Program-made: the position numbers and the translations under genes
Shown: in pieces, positions 26,037-40,800 of the stretch
How positions within the stretch are numbered: position 1 is the first letter of the stretch
Layout: every line of letters begins with the position of its first letter
Notes under the pieces: model-generated
Databases searched by the model: none
Seen by the model: the letters and a program-made list of their open reading frames with translations, nothing else
What the model was told of the DNA's origin: nothing
DNA from: Petrolisthes cinctipes
Lineage: Eukaryota; Arthropoda; Malacostraca; Decapoda; Porcellanidae
Reading direction: 5' to 3'
Length of the DNA stretch: 64,000 bases
NCBI GenBank assembly: GCA_033782935.1
Contig: JAWQEG010000474.1
Span: 1,488,001-1,552,000, forward strand

Positions 26037-27726
26037 TTGAGCATGTATTTTGAAAATACTCTAACACGGAGTAGGCATGTACAGATCGCTTCTGGGACCC
26101 CTAAATATCGAATTTTCAGGTGTTTTGGGACTGAATTTGAGCTATCGACTTTTTGGCACCTAAAAGATCGATTTTTAGCATGTTTTTAGCCTATATTTTG
26201 AAAATATTCTAGCACTGAGTAGGCATGTACAGATTGCTTCTGGGACCCCAAAATATTGAATTTTCGGGTGTTTTGAGCCTGAATTTGATATATAAACGGG
26301 TACAGAAGATACATGCACATATTGACTTTGGGCTTCTAAAATATCGATTTTCAGCATGTTTTGGGCCTGTATTTTGAAAATACTCTAACTCGGAGTAGGC
26401 ATGTACAGATTGCTTCTGGGACCCCAAAATATCGAATTTTCGGGTGTTTTGAGCCTGAATTTGAGATATAAACGGGTACTGAAGATGCATGCACATATCG
26501 ACTTTTGGGCACCTAAAAGATCGATTTTCATTATGTTTTTGGCCTGTATTTTGAAAATACTCTAACACGGAGTAGGCATGTACAGATACCTTCTGGGACC
26601 TCTAAATATCGTATTTTCGGGTGTTTTGGGACTGAATTTGAGATATCGACTTTTTGGCACCTAAAAGATCGATTTTTAGCATGTTTTTAGCCTATATTTT
26701 GAAAATATTCTAGCACTGAGTAGGCATGTACAGATTGCTTCTGGGACCCCAAAATATTGATTTTTCGGGTGTTTTGAGCCTGAATTTGAGATATAAACGG
26801 GTACAGAAGATACATGCACATATTGACTTTGGGCACCAAAAATATCGATTTTCAGCATGTTTTGGGACTGAATTTTTAAATACTCTAACACGGAGTAGGC
26901 ATGTACAGATCGCTTCTGGGACCCCAAAATATTGAATTTTCGGGTGTTTAGGGCCAGAATTTGAGATATAAACGGGTACAGAAGATGCATGCACATATCG
27001 ACTTTTGGGCACCTAAAAGATCGATTTTCAGTATGTTTTTGGCCTGTATTTTGAAAATACTCTAACACGGAGTAAGCATGTACCGATACCTTCTGGGACC
27101 TCTAAATATCGAATTTTCGGGTGTTTTGGGACTGAATTTGAGATATCGATTTTTTGGCACCTAAAATGTCGATTTTTAGCATGTTTTTAGCCTATATTTT
27201 GAAAATATTCTAGCACTGTGTAGGCATGTACAGATTGCTTCTGGGACCCCAAAATATTGAATTTTCGGGTGTTTTGAGCCTGAATTTGAGATATAAACGG
27301 GTACAGAAGATACATGCACATATTGACTTTGGGCATCTAAAATATCGATTTTCAGCATGTTTTGGGCCTGTATTTTGAAAATACTCTAACACTGAGTAGG
27401 CATGTACAGATTGCTTCTGGGACCCCAAAATATTGAATTTTCGGGTGTTTTGAGCCTGAATTTGAGATATAAACGGGTACTGAAGATGCATGCACATATC
27501 TCACTTTTGCGCACCTAAAAGATCGATTTTCAGTATGTTTTGAGCATCTATTTTGAAAATACTCTAACACGGAGTAGGCATGTACAGATCGCTTCTGGGA
27601 CCCCTACATATCGAATTTTCGGGTGTTTTGGGACTGAATTTGAGATATCGACATTTTGGCACCTAAAAGATCGATTTTTAGCATTTTTTTAGCCTATATT
27701 TTGAAAATATTCTAGCACTGAGTAGG

Positions 27727-28051
27727 CATGTACAGATTGCTTCTGGGACCCCAAAATATTGAATTTTCGGGTGTTTTGAGCCTGAATTTGAGATATAAAC
27801 GGGTACTGAAGATGCATGCACATATCGACTTTTGTGCACCTAAAAGATCGATTTTCAGTATGTTTTGAGCATGTATTTTGAAAATACTCTAACACGGAGT
27901 AGGCATGTACAGATCGCTTCTGGGACCCCTAAATATCGAATTTTCTGGTGTTTTGGGACTGAATTTGAGATATCGACTTTTTGGCACCTATAATATCGAT
28001 TTTTAGCATGTTTTTAGCCTATATTTTGAAAATATTCTAGCACTGTGTAGG
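27727..28051 (+). repeat. Two-monomer unit, 325 bp
   Basis: A 177-bp B2-like monomer (27727-27903) is followed directly by a C monomer (27904-28051). Compared with the homologous units at 22.56 and 30.03 kb, one 176-bp monomer has been deleted. Just before it, gcattttttta replaces gcatgttttta. The copy at 36197-36521 has the same change, so the deletion pre-dates the 8.97-kb duplication. Confidence 0.83.
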
Positions 28052-28656
28052 CATGTACAGATTGCTTCTGGGACCCCAAAATATTGAATTTTCGGGTGTT
28101 TTCAGCCTGAATTTGAGATATAAACGGGTACAGAAGATACATGCACATATTGACTTTGGGCATCTAAAATATCAATTTTCAGCATGTTTTGGGCCTGTAT
28201 TTTGAAAATACTCTAACACTGTACATATTGCTTCTGGGACCCCAAAATATTGAATTTTCGGGTGTTTTGAGCCTGAATTTGAGATATAAACGGGTACTGA
28301 AGATGCATGCACATATCGACTTTTGTGCAACTAAAAGATCGATTTTCAGTATGTTTTGAGAATGTATTTTGAAAATACTCTAACACGGAGTAGGCATTTA
28401 CAGTTTGCTTCTGGGCCCCTACATATCGAATTTTCGGGTGTTTTGGGACTGAATTTGAGATATCGACTTTTTGGCACCTAAAAGATCGATTTTTAGCATG
28501 TTTTTAGCCTATATTTTGAAAATATTCTAGCACTGAGTAGGCATGTACAGATTGCTTCTGGGACCCTAAAATATTGAATTTTCGGGTGTTTTGAGCCTGA
28601 ATTTGAGATATAAACGGGTACAGAAGATACATGCACATATTGACTTTTGGCATCTA

Positions 28657-31600
28657 AAATATCGATTTTCAGCATGTTTTGGGCCTGTATTTTGAAAATA
28701 CTCTAACTCGGAGTAGGCATGTACAGATTGCTTCTGGGACCCCAAAATATCGAATTTTCGGGTGTTTTGAGCCTGAATTTGAGATATAAACGGGTACTGA
28801 AGATGCATGCACATATCGACTTTTGGGCACCTAAAAGATCGATTTTCATTATGTTTTTGGCCTGTATTTTGAAAATACTCTAACACGGAGTAGGCATGTA
28901 CAGATACCTTCTGGGACCTCTAAATATCGTATTTTCGGGTGTTTTGGGACTGAATTTGAGATATCGACTTTTTGGCACCTAAAAGATCGATTTTTAGCAT
29001 GTTTTTAGCCTATATTTTGAAAATATTCTAGCACTGAGTAGGCATGTACAGATTGCTTCTGGGACCCCAAAATATTGATTTTTCGGGTGTTTTGAGCCTG
29101 AATTTGAGATATAAACGGGTACAGAAGATACATGCACATATTGACTTTGGGCACCAAAAATATCGATTTTCAGCATGTTTTGGGACTGAATTTTTAAATA
29201 CTCTAACACGGAGTAGGCATGTACAGATCGCTTCTGGGACCCCAAAATATTGAATTTTCGGGTGTTTAGGGCCAGAATTTGAGATATAAACGGGTACAGA
29301 AGATGCATGCACATATCGACTTTTGGGCACCTAAAAGATCGATTTTCAGTATGTTTTTGGCCTGTATTTTGAAAATACTCTAACACGGAGTAAGCATGTA
29401 CCGATACCTTCTGGGACCTCTAAATATCGAATTTTCGGGTGTTTTGGGACTGAATTTGAGATATCGATTTTTTGGCACCTAAAATGTCGATTTTTAGCAT
29501 GTTTTTAGCCTATATTTTGAAAATATTCTAGCACTGTGTAGGCATGTACAGATTGCTTCTGGGACCCCAAAATATTGAATTTTCGGGTGTTTTGAGCCTG
29601 AATTTGAGATATAAACGGGTACAGAAGATACATGCACATATTGACTTTGGGCATCTAAAATATCGATTTTCAGCATGTTTTGGGCCTGTATTTTGAAAAT
29701 ACTCTAACACTGAGTAGGCATGTACAGATTGCTTCTGGGACCCCAAAATATTGAATTTTCGGGTGTTTTGAGCCTGAATTTGAGATATAAACGGGTACTG
29801 AAGATGCATGCACATATCTCACTTTTGTGCACCTAAAAGATCGATTTTCAGTATGTTTTGAGCATCTATTTTGAAAATACTCTAACACGGAGTAGGCATG
29901 TACAGATCGCTTCTGGGACCCCTACATATCGAATTTTCGGGTGTTTTGGGACTGAATTTGAGATATCGACATTTTGGCACCTAAAAGATCGATTTTTAGC
30001 ATGTTTTTAGCCTATATTTTGAAAATATTCTAGCACTGAGTAGGCATGTACAGATTGCTTCTGGGACCCCAAAATATTGAATTTTCGGGTGTTTTGAGCC
30101 TGAATTTGAGATATAAACGGGTACAGAAGATACATGCACATATTGACTTTGGGCATCTAAAATATCGATTTTCAGCATGTTTTGGGCCTGTATTTTGAAA
30201 ATACTCTAACACTGAGTAGGCATGTACAGATTGCTTCTGGGACCCCAAAATATTGAATTTTCGGGTGTTTTGAGCCTGAATTTGAGATATAAACGGGTAC
30301 TGAAGATGCATGCACATATCGACTTTTGTGCACCTAAAAGATCGATTTTCAGTATGTTTTGAGCATGTATTTTGAAAATACTCTAACACGGAGTAGGCAT
30401 GTACAGATCGCTTCTGGGACCCCTAAATATCGAATTTTCTGGTGTTTTGGGACTGAATTTGAGATATCGACTTTTTGGCACCTATAATATCGATTTTTAG
30501 CATGTTTTTAGCCTATATTTTGAAAATATTCTAGCACTGTGTAGGCATGTACAGATTGCTTCTGGGACCCCAAAATATTGAATTTTCGGGTGTTTTCAGC
30601 CTGAGTTTGAGATATAAACGGGTACAGAAGATACATGCACATATTGACTTTGGGCATCTAAAATATCAATTTTCAGCATGTTTTGGGCCTGTATTTTGAA
30701 AATACTCTAACACTGTACATATTGCTTCTGGGACCCCAAAATATTGAATTTTCGGGTGTTTTGAGCCTGAATTTGAGATATAAACGGGTACTGAAGATGC
30801 ATGCACATATCGACTTTTGTGCAACTAAAAGATCGATTTTCAGTATGTTTTGAGAATGTATTTTGAAAATACTCTAACACGGAGTAGGCATTTACAGTTT
30901 GCTTCTGGGCCCCTACATATCGAATTTTCGGGTGTTTTGGGACTGAATTTGAGATATCGACTTTTTGGCACCTAAAAGATCGATTTTTAGCATGTTTTTA
31001 GCCTATATTTTGAAAATATTCTAGCACTGAGTAGGCATGTACAGATTGCTTCTGGGACCCTAAAATATTGAATTTTCCGGTGTTTTGAGCCTGAATTTGA
31101 GATATAAACGGGTACAGAAGATACATGCACATATTGACTTTTGGCATCTAAAATATCGATTTTCAGCATGTTTTGGGCCTGTATTTTGAAAATACTCTAA
31201 CACTGAGTAGGCATGTACAGATTGCTTCTGGGACCCCAAAATATTGAATTTTCGGGTGTTTTGAGCCTGAATTTGAGATATAAACGGGTACTGAAGATGC
31301 ATGCACATATCGACTTTTGTGCACCTAAAAGATCGATTTTCAGTATGTTTTGAGCATGTATTTTGAAAATACTATAACACGGAGTAGGCATGTACAGATC
31401 GCTTCTGGGACCCCTAAATATCGAATTTTCAGGTGTTTTGGGACTGAATTTGAGCTATCGACTTTTTGGCACCTAAAAGATCGATTTTTAGCATGTTTTT
31501 AGCCTATATTTTGAAAATATTCTAGCACTGAGTAGGCATGTACAGATTGCTTCTGGGACACCAAAATATTGAATTTTCGGGTGTTTTGAGCCTGAATTTG

Positions 31601-33503
31601 AGATATAAACGGGTACAGAAGATACATGCACATATTGACTTTGGGCACCAAAAATATCGATTTTCAGCATGTTTTGGGCCTGAATTTTGAAAATACTCTA
31701 ACACGGAGTAGGCATGTACAGATCGCTTCTGGGACCCCAAAATATCGAATTTTCGGGTGTTTAGGGCCAGAATTTGAGATATAAACGGGTACAGAAGATG
31801 CATGCACATATCGACTTTTGGGCACCTAAAAGATCGATTTTCAGTATGTTTTTGGCCTGTATTTTGAAAATACTCTAACACGGAGTAGGCATGTACAGAT
31901 ACCTTCTGGGACCTCTAAATATCGAATTTTCGGGTGTTTTGGGACTGAATTTGAGATATCGATTTTTTGGCACCTAAAATATCGATTTTCAGCATGTTTT
32001 TAGCCTATATTTTGAAAATATTCTACCACTGTGTAGGCATGTACAGATTCCTTCTGGGACCCCAAAATATTGAATTTTCGGGTGTTTTGAGCCTGAATTT
32101 GAGATATAAACGGGTACAGAAGATACATGCACATATTGACTTTGGGCATCTAAAATATCGATTTTCAGTATGTTTTGGGCCTGTATTTTGAAAATACTCT
32201 AACACTGAGTAGGCATGTACAGATTGCTTCTGGGACCCCAAAATATTGAATTTTCGGGTGTTTTGAGCCTGAATTTGAGATATAAACGGGTACTGAAGAT
32301 GCATGCACATATCGACTTTTGTGCACCTAAAAGATCGATTTTCAGTATGTTTTGAGCATGTATTTTGAAAATACTCTAACACGGAGTAGGCATGTACAGA
32401 TCGCTTCTGGGACCCGTAAATATCGAATTTTCGGGTGTTTTGGGACTGAATTTGAGATATCGACTTTTTGGCACCTAAAAGATCGATTTTCAGCATGTTT
32501 TTAGCCTATATTTTGAAAATATTCTAGCACTGTACAGATTGCTTCTGGGACCCGAAAATATTGAATTTTCGGGTGTTTTGAGCCTGAATTTGAGATATAA
32601 ACGGGTACAGAAGATACATGCACATATTGACTTTGGGCACCAAAAATATCGATTTTCAGCATGTTTTGGGCCTGAATTTTGAAAATACTCTAACACGGAG
32701 TAGGCATGTACAGATCGCTTCTGGGACCCCAAAATATCGAATTTTCGGGTGTTTTGAGCCTGAATTTGAGATATAAACGGGTACTGAAGATGCATGCACA
32801 TATCGCCTTTTGTGCACCTAAAAGATCGATTTTCAGTATGTTTTGAGCATGTATTTTGAAAATACTCTAACACGGAGTAGGCATGTACAGATCGCTTCTG
32901 GGACCCCTAAATATCGAATTTTCGGGTGTTTTGGGACTGAATTTGAGATATCGACTTTTTGGCACCTAAAAGATCGATTTTCAGCATGTTTTTAGCCTAT
33001 ATTTTGAAAATATTCTAGCACTGTACAGATTGCTTCTGGGACCCGAAAATATTGAATTTTCGGGTGTTTTGAGCCTGAATTTGAGATATAAACGGGTACA
33101 GAAGATACATGCACATATTGACTTTGGACACCAAAAATATCGATTTTCAGCATGTTTTGGGCCTGAATTTTGAAAATACTCTAACACGGAGTAGGCATGT
33201 ACAGATCGCTTCTGGGACCCCAAAATATTGAATTTTCGGGTGTTTTGAGCCTGAATTTGAGATATAAACGGGTACAGAAGATACATGCACATATTGACTT
33301 TGGGCACCAAAAATATCGATTTTCAGCATGTTTTGGGCCTGAATTTTGAAAATACTCTAACACGGAAAGTACAGATCGCTTCTGGGACCCCAAAATATCG
33401 AATTTTCGGGTGTTTAGGGCCAGAATTTGAGATATTATCGGGTACAGAAGATGCATGCACATATCGACTTTTGGGCACCTAAAAGATCGATTTTCAGTAT
33501 GTT
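28657..33503 (+). repeat. Core duplication block, copy 2
   Basis: This copy matches 21190-26036 at offset 7,467 and about 37127-41973 at offset 8,470. The left edge lies in a chimeric unit: upstream of about 28655 it carries cttttggcatct as in the 20.5-kb unit, and downstream it follows the 21.2-kb unit. The right edge falls inside a B monomer where this copy continues gtttttggcctg and copy 1 switches to gttttgagcatg. Confidence 0.8.
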
Positions 33504-33690
33504 TTTGGCCTGTATTTTGAAAATACTCTAACACGGAGTAGGCATGTACAGATACTTTCTGGGACCTCTAAATATCGGATTTTAGGGTGTTTTGGGACTG
33601 AATTTGAGATATCGATTTTTTGGCACCTAAAATGTCGATTTTTAGCATGTTTTTAGCCTATATTTTGAAAATATTCTAGCACTGAGTAGG

Positions 33691-34368
33691 CATGTACAGA
33701 TTGCTTCTGGGACCCCAAAATATTGAATTTTCGGGTGTTTTCAGCCTGAATTTGAGATATAAACGGGTACAGAAGATACATGCACATATTGACTTTGGGC
33801 ACCAAAAATATCGATTTTCAGCATGTTTTGGGCCTGAATTTTGAAAATACTCTAACACGGAGTAGGCATGTACAGATCGCTTCTGGGACCCCAAAATATT
33901 GAATTTTCGGGTGTTTTGAGCCTGAATTTGAGATATAAACGGGTACAGAAGATACATGCACATATTGACTTTGGGTACCAAAAATATCGATTTTCAGCAT
34001 GTTTTGGGCCTGAATTTTGAAAATACTCTAACACGGAGTAGGCATGTACAGATCGCTTCTGGGACACCCAAAATATCGAATTTTCGGGTGTTTTGAACCT
34101 GAATTTGAGATATAAACGGGTACTGAAGATGCATGCACATATCGACTTTTGTGCACCTAAAAGGTCGATTTTCAGTATGTTTTGAGCATGTATTTTGAAA
34201 ATACTCTAACACGGAGTAGGCATGTACAGATCGCTTCTGGGACCCCTAAATATCGAATTTTCGGGTGTTTTGGGACTGAATTTGAGATATCGACTTTTTG
34301 GCACCTAAAAGATCGATTTTTAGCATGTTTTTAGCCTATATTTTGAAAATATTCTAGCACTGAGTAGG
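33691..34368 (+). repeat. Four-monomer unit A-A-B-C, 678 bp
   Basis: Monomer starts are 33691, 33867, 34043 and 34221, giving 176+176+178+148. The B monomer has one extra base in gggacacccaaaat. The duplicate is at 42161-42838, and related units with the same gggacaccc and aaaaggtcg words are at 45194-45871 and 49540-50217. Confidence 0.82.
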
Positions 34369-34879
34369 CATGTACAGATTGCTTCTGGGACCCCAAAATA
34401 TTGAATTTTCGGGTGTTTTGAGCCTGAATTTGAGATATAAACGGGTACAGAAGATACATGCACATATTGACTTTGGGCACCAAAAATATCGATTTTCAGC
34501 ATGTTTTAAGCCTGAATTTTGAAAATACTCTAACACGGAGTAGGCATTTACAGATCGCTTCTGGGACCCCTAAATATCGAATTTTCGGGTGTTTTGAGCC
34601 TGAATTTGAGATATCGACTTTTTGGCACCTAAAAGATCGATTTTTAGCATGTTTTTAGCCTATATTTTGAAAATATTCTAGCACTGAGTAGGCATGTACA
34701 GATTGCTTCTGGGACCCCAAAATATTGAATTTTCGGGTGTTTTGAGCCTGAATTTGAGATATAAACGGGTACAGAAGATACATGCACATATTGACTTTGG
34801 GCACAAAAAATATCGATTTTCAGCATGTTTTGGGCCTGAATTTTGAAAATACTCTAACACGGAGTAGGCATTTACAGAT

Positions 34880-37800
34880 CGCTTCTGGGACCCCAAAATA
34901 TCGAATTTTCGGGTGTTTAGGGCCAGAATTTGAGATATTATCGGGTACAGAAGATGCATGCACATATCGACTTTTGGGCACCTAAAAGATCGATTTTCAG
35001 TATGTTTTGAGCATGTATTTTGAAAATACTCTAACACGGAGTAGGCATGTACAGATCGCTTCTGGGACCCCTAAATATCGAATTTTCAGGTGTTTTGGGA
35101 CTGAATTTGAGCTATCGACTTTTTGGCACCTAAAAGATCGATTTTTAGCATGTTTTTAGCCTATATTTTGAAAATATTCTAGCACTGAGTAGGCATGTAC
35201 AGATTGCTTCTGGGACCCCAAAATATTGAATTTTCGGGTGTTTTGAGCCTGAATTTGATATATAAACGGGTACAGAAGATACATGCACATATTGACTTTG
35301 GGCTTCTAAAATATCGATTTTCAGCATGTTTTGGGCCTGTATTTTGAAAATACTCTAACTCGGAGTAGGCATGTACAGATTGCTTCTGGGACCCCAAAAT
35401 ATCGAATTTTCGGGTGTTTTGAGCCTGAATTTGAGATATAAACGGGTACAGAAGATGCATGCACATATCGACTTTTGGGCACCTAAAAGATCGATTTTCA
35501 GTATGTTTTTGGCCTGTATTTTGAAAATACTCTAACACGGAGTAGGCATGTACAGATACCTTCTGGGACCTCTAAATATCGTATTTTCGGGTGTTTTGGG
35601 ACTGAATTTGAGATATCGATTTTTTGGCACCTAAAATGTCGATTTTTAGCATGTTTTTAGCCTATATTTTGAAAATATTCTAGCACTGTGTAGGCATGTA
35701 CAGATTGCTTCTGGGACCCCAAAATATTGAATTTTCGGGTGTTTTGAGCCTGAATTTGAGATATAAACGGGTACAGAAGATACATGCACATATTGACTTT
35801 GGGCATCTAAAATATCGATTTTCAGCATGTTTTGGGCCTGTATTTTGAAAATACTCTAACACTGAGTAGGCATGTACAGATTGCTTCTGGGACCCCAAAA
35901 TATTGAATTTTCGGGTGTTTTGAGCCTGAATTTGAGATATAAACGGGTACTGAAGATGCATGCACATATCTCACTTTTGCGCACCTAAAAGATCGATTTT
36001 CAGTATGTTTTGAGCATCTATTTTGAAAATACTCTAACACGGAGTAGGCATGTACAGATCGCTTCTGGGACCCCTACATATCGAATTTTCGGGTGTTTTG
36101 GGACTGAATTTGAGATATCGACATTTTGGCACCTAAAAGATCGATTTTTAGCATTTTTTTAGCCTATATTTTGAAAATATTCTAGCACTGAGTAGGCATG
36201 TACAGATTGCTTCTGGGACCCCAAAATATTGAATTTTCGGGTGTTTTGAGCCTGAATTTGAGATATAAACGGGTACTGAAGATGCATGCACATATCGACT
36301 TTTGTGCACCTAAAAGATCGATTTTCAGTATGTTTTGAGCATGTATTTTGAAAATACTCTAACACGGAGTAGGCATGTACAGATCGCTTCTGGGACCCCT
36401 AAATATCGAATTTTCTGGTGTTTTGGGACTGAATTTGAGATATCGACTTTTTGGCACCTATAATATCGATTTTTAGCATGTTTTTAGCCTATATTTTGAA
36501 AATATTCTAGCACTGTGTAGGCATGTACAGATTGCTTCTGGGACCCCAAAATATTGAATTTTCGGGTGTTTTCAGCCTGAATTTGAGATATAAACGGGTA
36601 CAGAAGATACATGCACATATTGACTTTGGGCATCTAAAATATCAATTTTCAGCATGTTTTGGGCCTGTATTTTGAAAATACTCTAACACTGTACATATTG
36701 CTTCTGGGACCCCAAAATATTGAATTTTCGGGTGTTTTGAGCCTGAATTTGAGATATAAACGGGTACTGAAGATGCATGCACATATCGACTTTTGTGCAA
36801 CTAAAAGATCGATTTTCAGTATGTTTTGAGAATGTATTTTGAAAATACTCTAACACGGAGTAGGCATTTACAGTTTGCTTCTGGGCCCCTACATATCGAA
36901 TTTTCGGGTGTTTTGGGACTGAATTTGAGATATCGACTTTTTGGCACCTAAAAGATCGATTTTTAGCATGTTTTTAGCCTATATTTTGAAAATATTCTAG
37001 CACTGAGTAGGCATGTACAGATTGCTTCTGGGACCCTAAAATATTGAATTTTCGGGTGTTTTGAGCCTGAATTTGAGATATAAACGGGTACAGAAGATAC
37101 ATGCACATATTGACTTTTGGCATCTAAAATATCGATTTTCAGCATGTTTTGGGCCTGTATTTTGAAAATACTCTAACTCGGAGTAGGCATGTACAGATTG
37201 CTTCTGGGACCCCAAAATATCGAATTTTCGGGTGTTTTGAGCCTGAATTTGAGATATAAACGGGTACTGAAGATGCATGCACATATCGACTTTTGGGCAC
37301 CTAAAAGATCGATTTTCATTATGTTTTTGGCCTGTATTTTGAAAATACTCTAACACGGAGTAGGCATGTACAGATACCTTCTGGGACCTCTAAATATCGT
37401 ATTTTCGGGTGTTTTGGGACTGAATTTGAGATATCGACTTTTTGGCACCTAAAAGATCGATTTTTAGCATGTTTTTAGCCTATATTTTGAAAATATTCTA
37501 GCACTGAGTAGGCATGTACAGATTGCTTCTGGGACCCCAAAATATTGATTTTTCGGGTGTTTTGAGCCTGAATTTGAGATATAAACGGGTACAGAAGATA
37601 CATGCACATATTGACTTTGGGCACCAAAAATATCGATTTTCAGCATGTTTTGGGACTGAATTTTTAAATACTCTAACACGGAGTAGGCATGTACAGATCG
37701 CTTCTGGGACCCCAAAATATTGAATTTTCGGGTGTTTAGGGCCAGAATTTGAGATATAAACGGGTACAGAAGATGCATGCACATATCGACTTTTGGGCAC

Positions 37801-40800
37801 CTAAAAGATCGATTTTCAGTATGTTTTTGGCCTGTATTTTGAAAATACTCTAACACGGAGTAAGCATGTACCGATACCTTCTGGGACCTCTAAATATCGA
37901 ATTTTCGGGTGTTTTGGGACTGAATTTGAGATATCGATTTTTTGGCACCTAAAATGTCGATTTTTAGCATGTTTTTAGCCTATATTTTGAAAATATTCTA
38001 GCACTGTGTAGGCATGTACAGATTGCTTCTGGGACCCCAAAATATTGAATTTTCGGGTGTTTTGAGCCTGAATTTGAGATATAAACGGGTACAGAAGATA
38101 CATGCACATATTGACTTTGGGCATCTAAAATATCGATTTTCAGCATGTTTTGGGCCTGTATTTTGAAAATACTCTAACACTGAGTAGGCATGTACAGATT
38201 GCTTCTGGGACCCCAAAATATTGAATTTTCGGGTGTTTTGAGCCTGAATTTGAGATATAAACGGGTACTGAAGATGCATGCACATATCTCACTTTTGTGC
38301 ACCTAAAAGATCGATTTTCAGTATGTTTTGAGCATCTATTTTGAAAATACTCTAACACGGAGTAGGCATGTACAGATCGCTTCTGGGACCCCTACATATC
38401 GAATTTTCGGGTGTTTTGGGACTGAATTTGAGATATCGACATTTTGGCACCTAAAAGATCGATTTTTAGCATGTTTTTAGCCTATATTTTGAAAATATTC
38501 TAGCACTGAGTAGGCATGTACAGATTGCTTCTGGGACCCCAAAATATTGAATTTTCGGGTGTTTTGAGCCTGAATTTGAGATATAAACGGGTACAGAAGA
38601 TACATGCACATATTGACTTTGGGCATCTAAAATATCGATTTTCAGCATGTTTTGGGCCTGTATTTTGAAAATACTCTAACACTGAGTAGGCATGTACAGA
38701 TTGCTTCTGGGACCCCAAAATATTGAATTTTCGGGTGTTTTGAGCCTGAATTTGAGATATAAACGGGTACTGAAGATGCATGCACATATCGACTTTTGTG
38801 CACCTAAAAGATCGATTTTCAGTATGTTTTGAGCATGTATTTTGAAAATACTCTAACACGGAGTAGGCATGTACAGATCGCTTCTGGGACCCCTAAATAT
38901 CGAATTTTCTGGTGTTTTGGGACTGAATTTGAGATATCGACTTTTTGGCACCTATAATATCGATTTTTAGCATGTTTTTAGCCTATATTTTGAAAATATT
39001 CTAGCACTGTGTAGGCATGTACAGATTGCTTCTGGGACCCCAAAATATTGAATTTTCGGGTGTTTTCAGCCTGAGTTTGAGATATAAACGGGTACAGAAG
39101 ATACATGCACATATTGACTTTGGGCATCTAAAATATCAATTTTCAGCATGTTTTGGGCCTGTATTTTGAAAATACTCTAACACTGTACATATTGCTTCTG
39201 GGACCCCAAAATATTGAATTTTCGGGTGTTTTGAGCCTGAATTTGAGATATAAACGGGTACTGAAGATGCATGCACATATCGACTTTTGTGCAACTAAAA
39301 GATCGATTTTCAGTATGTTTTGAGAATGTATTTTGAAAATACTCTAACACGGAGTAGGCATTTACAGTTTGCTTCTGGGCCCCTACATATCGAATTTTCG
39401 GGTGTTTTGGGACTGAATTTGAGATATCGACTTTTTGGCACCTAAAAGATCGATTTTTAGCATGTTTTTAGCCTATATTTTGAAAATATTCTAGCACTGA
39501 GTAGGCATGTACAGATTGCTTCTGGGACCCTAAAATATTGAATTTTCCGGTGTTTTGAGCCTGAATTTGAGATATAAACGGGTACAGAAGATACATGCAC
39601 ATATTGACTTTTGGCATCTAAAATATCGATTTTCAGCATGTTTTGGGCCTGTATTTTGAAAATACTCTAACACTGAGTAGGCATGTACAGATTGCTTCTG
39701 GGACCCCAAAATATTGAATTTTCGGGTGTTTTGAGCCTGAATTTGAGATATAAACGGGTACTGAAGATGCATGCACATATCGACTTTTGTGCACCTAAAA
39801 GATCGATTTTCAGTATGTTTTGAGCATGTATTTTGAAAATACTATAACACGGAGTAGGCATGTACAGATCGCTTCTGGGACCCCTAAATATCGAATTTTC
39901 AGGTGTTTTGGGACTGAATTTGAGCTATCGACTTTTTGGCACCTAAAAGATCGATTTTTAGCATGTTTTTAGCCTATATTTTGAAAATATTCTAGCACTG
40001 AGTAGGCATGTACAGATTGCTTCTGGGACACCAAAATATTGAATTTTCGGGTGTTTTGAGCCTGAATTTGAGATATAAACGGGTACAGAAGATACATGCA
40101 CATATTGACTTTGGGCACCAAAAATATCGATTTTCAGCATGTTTTGGGCCTGAATTTTGAAAATACTCTAACACGGAGTAGGCATGTACAGATCGCTTCT
40201 GGGACCCCAAAATATCGAATTTTCGGGTGTTTAGGGCCAGAATTTGAGATATAAACGGGTACAGAAGATGCATGCACATATCGACTTTTGGGCACCTAAA
40301 AGATCGATTTTCAGTATGTTTTTGGCCTGTATTTTGAAAATACTCTAACACGGAGTAGGCATGTACAGATACCTTCTGGGACCTCTAAATATCGAATTTT
40401 CGGGTGTTTTGGGACTGAATTTGAGATATCGATTTTTTGGCACCTAAAATATCGATTTTCAGCATGTTTTTAGCCTATATTTTGAAAATATTCTACCACT
40501 GTGTAGGCATGTACAGATTCCTTCTGGGACCCCAAAATATTGAATTTTCGGGTGTTTTGAGCCTGAATTTGAGATATAAACGGGTACAGAAGATACATGC
40601 ACATATTGACTTTGGGCATCTAAAATATCGATTTTCAGTATGTTTTGGGCCTGTATTTTGAAAATACTCTAACACTGAGTAGGCATGTACAGATTGCTTC
40701 TGGGACCCCAAAATATTGAATTTTCGGGTGTTTTGAGCCTGAATTTGAGATATAAACGGGTACTGAAGATGCATGCACATATCGACTTTTGTGCACCTAA

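Larger units (their letters stand above)
25910..34880 (+). repeat. ~8.97-kb tandem segmental duplication, left copy
   Basis: Sequence from about 25.9 kb matches from about 34.88 kb at offset 8,970 up to about 26.47/35.44 kb. It then matches at offset 8,470 from about 27.13/35.60 kb to about 34.91/43.38 kb. The two copies are therefore directly adjacent, and the right copy is about 500 bp shorter because one HOR unit is missing. In the offset-8,470 part I noticed only two differences: 32806 C against A, and 33627-33630 against 42097-42100 (atcgattttt/atcgatcttt). Confidence 0.8.
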
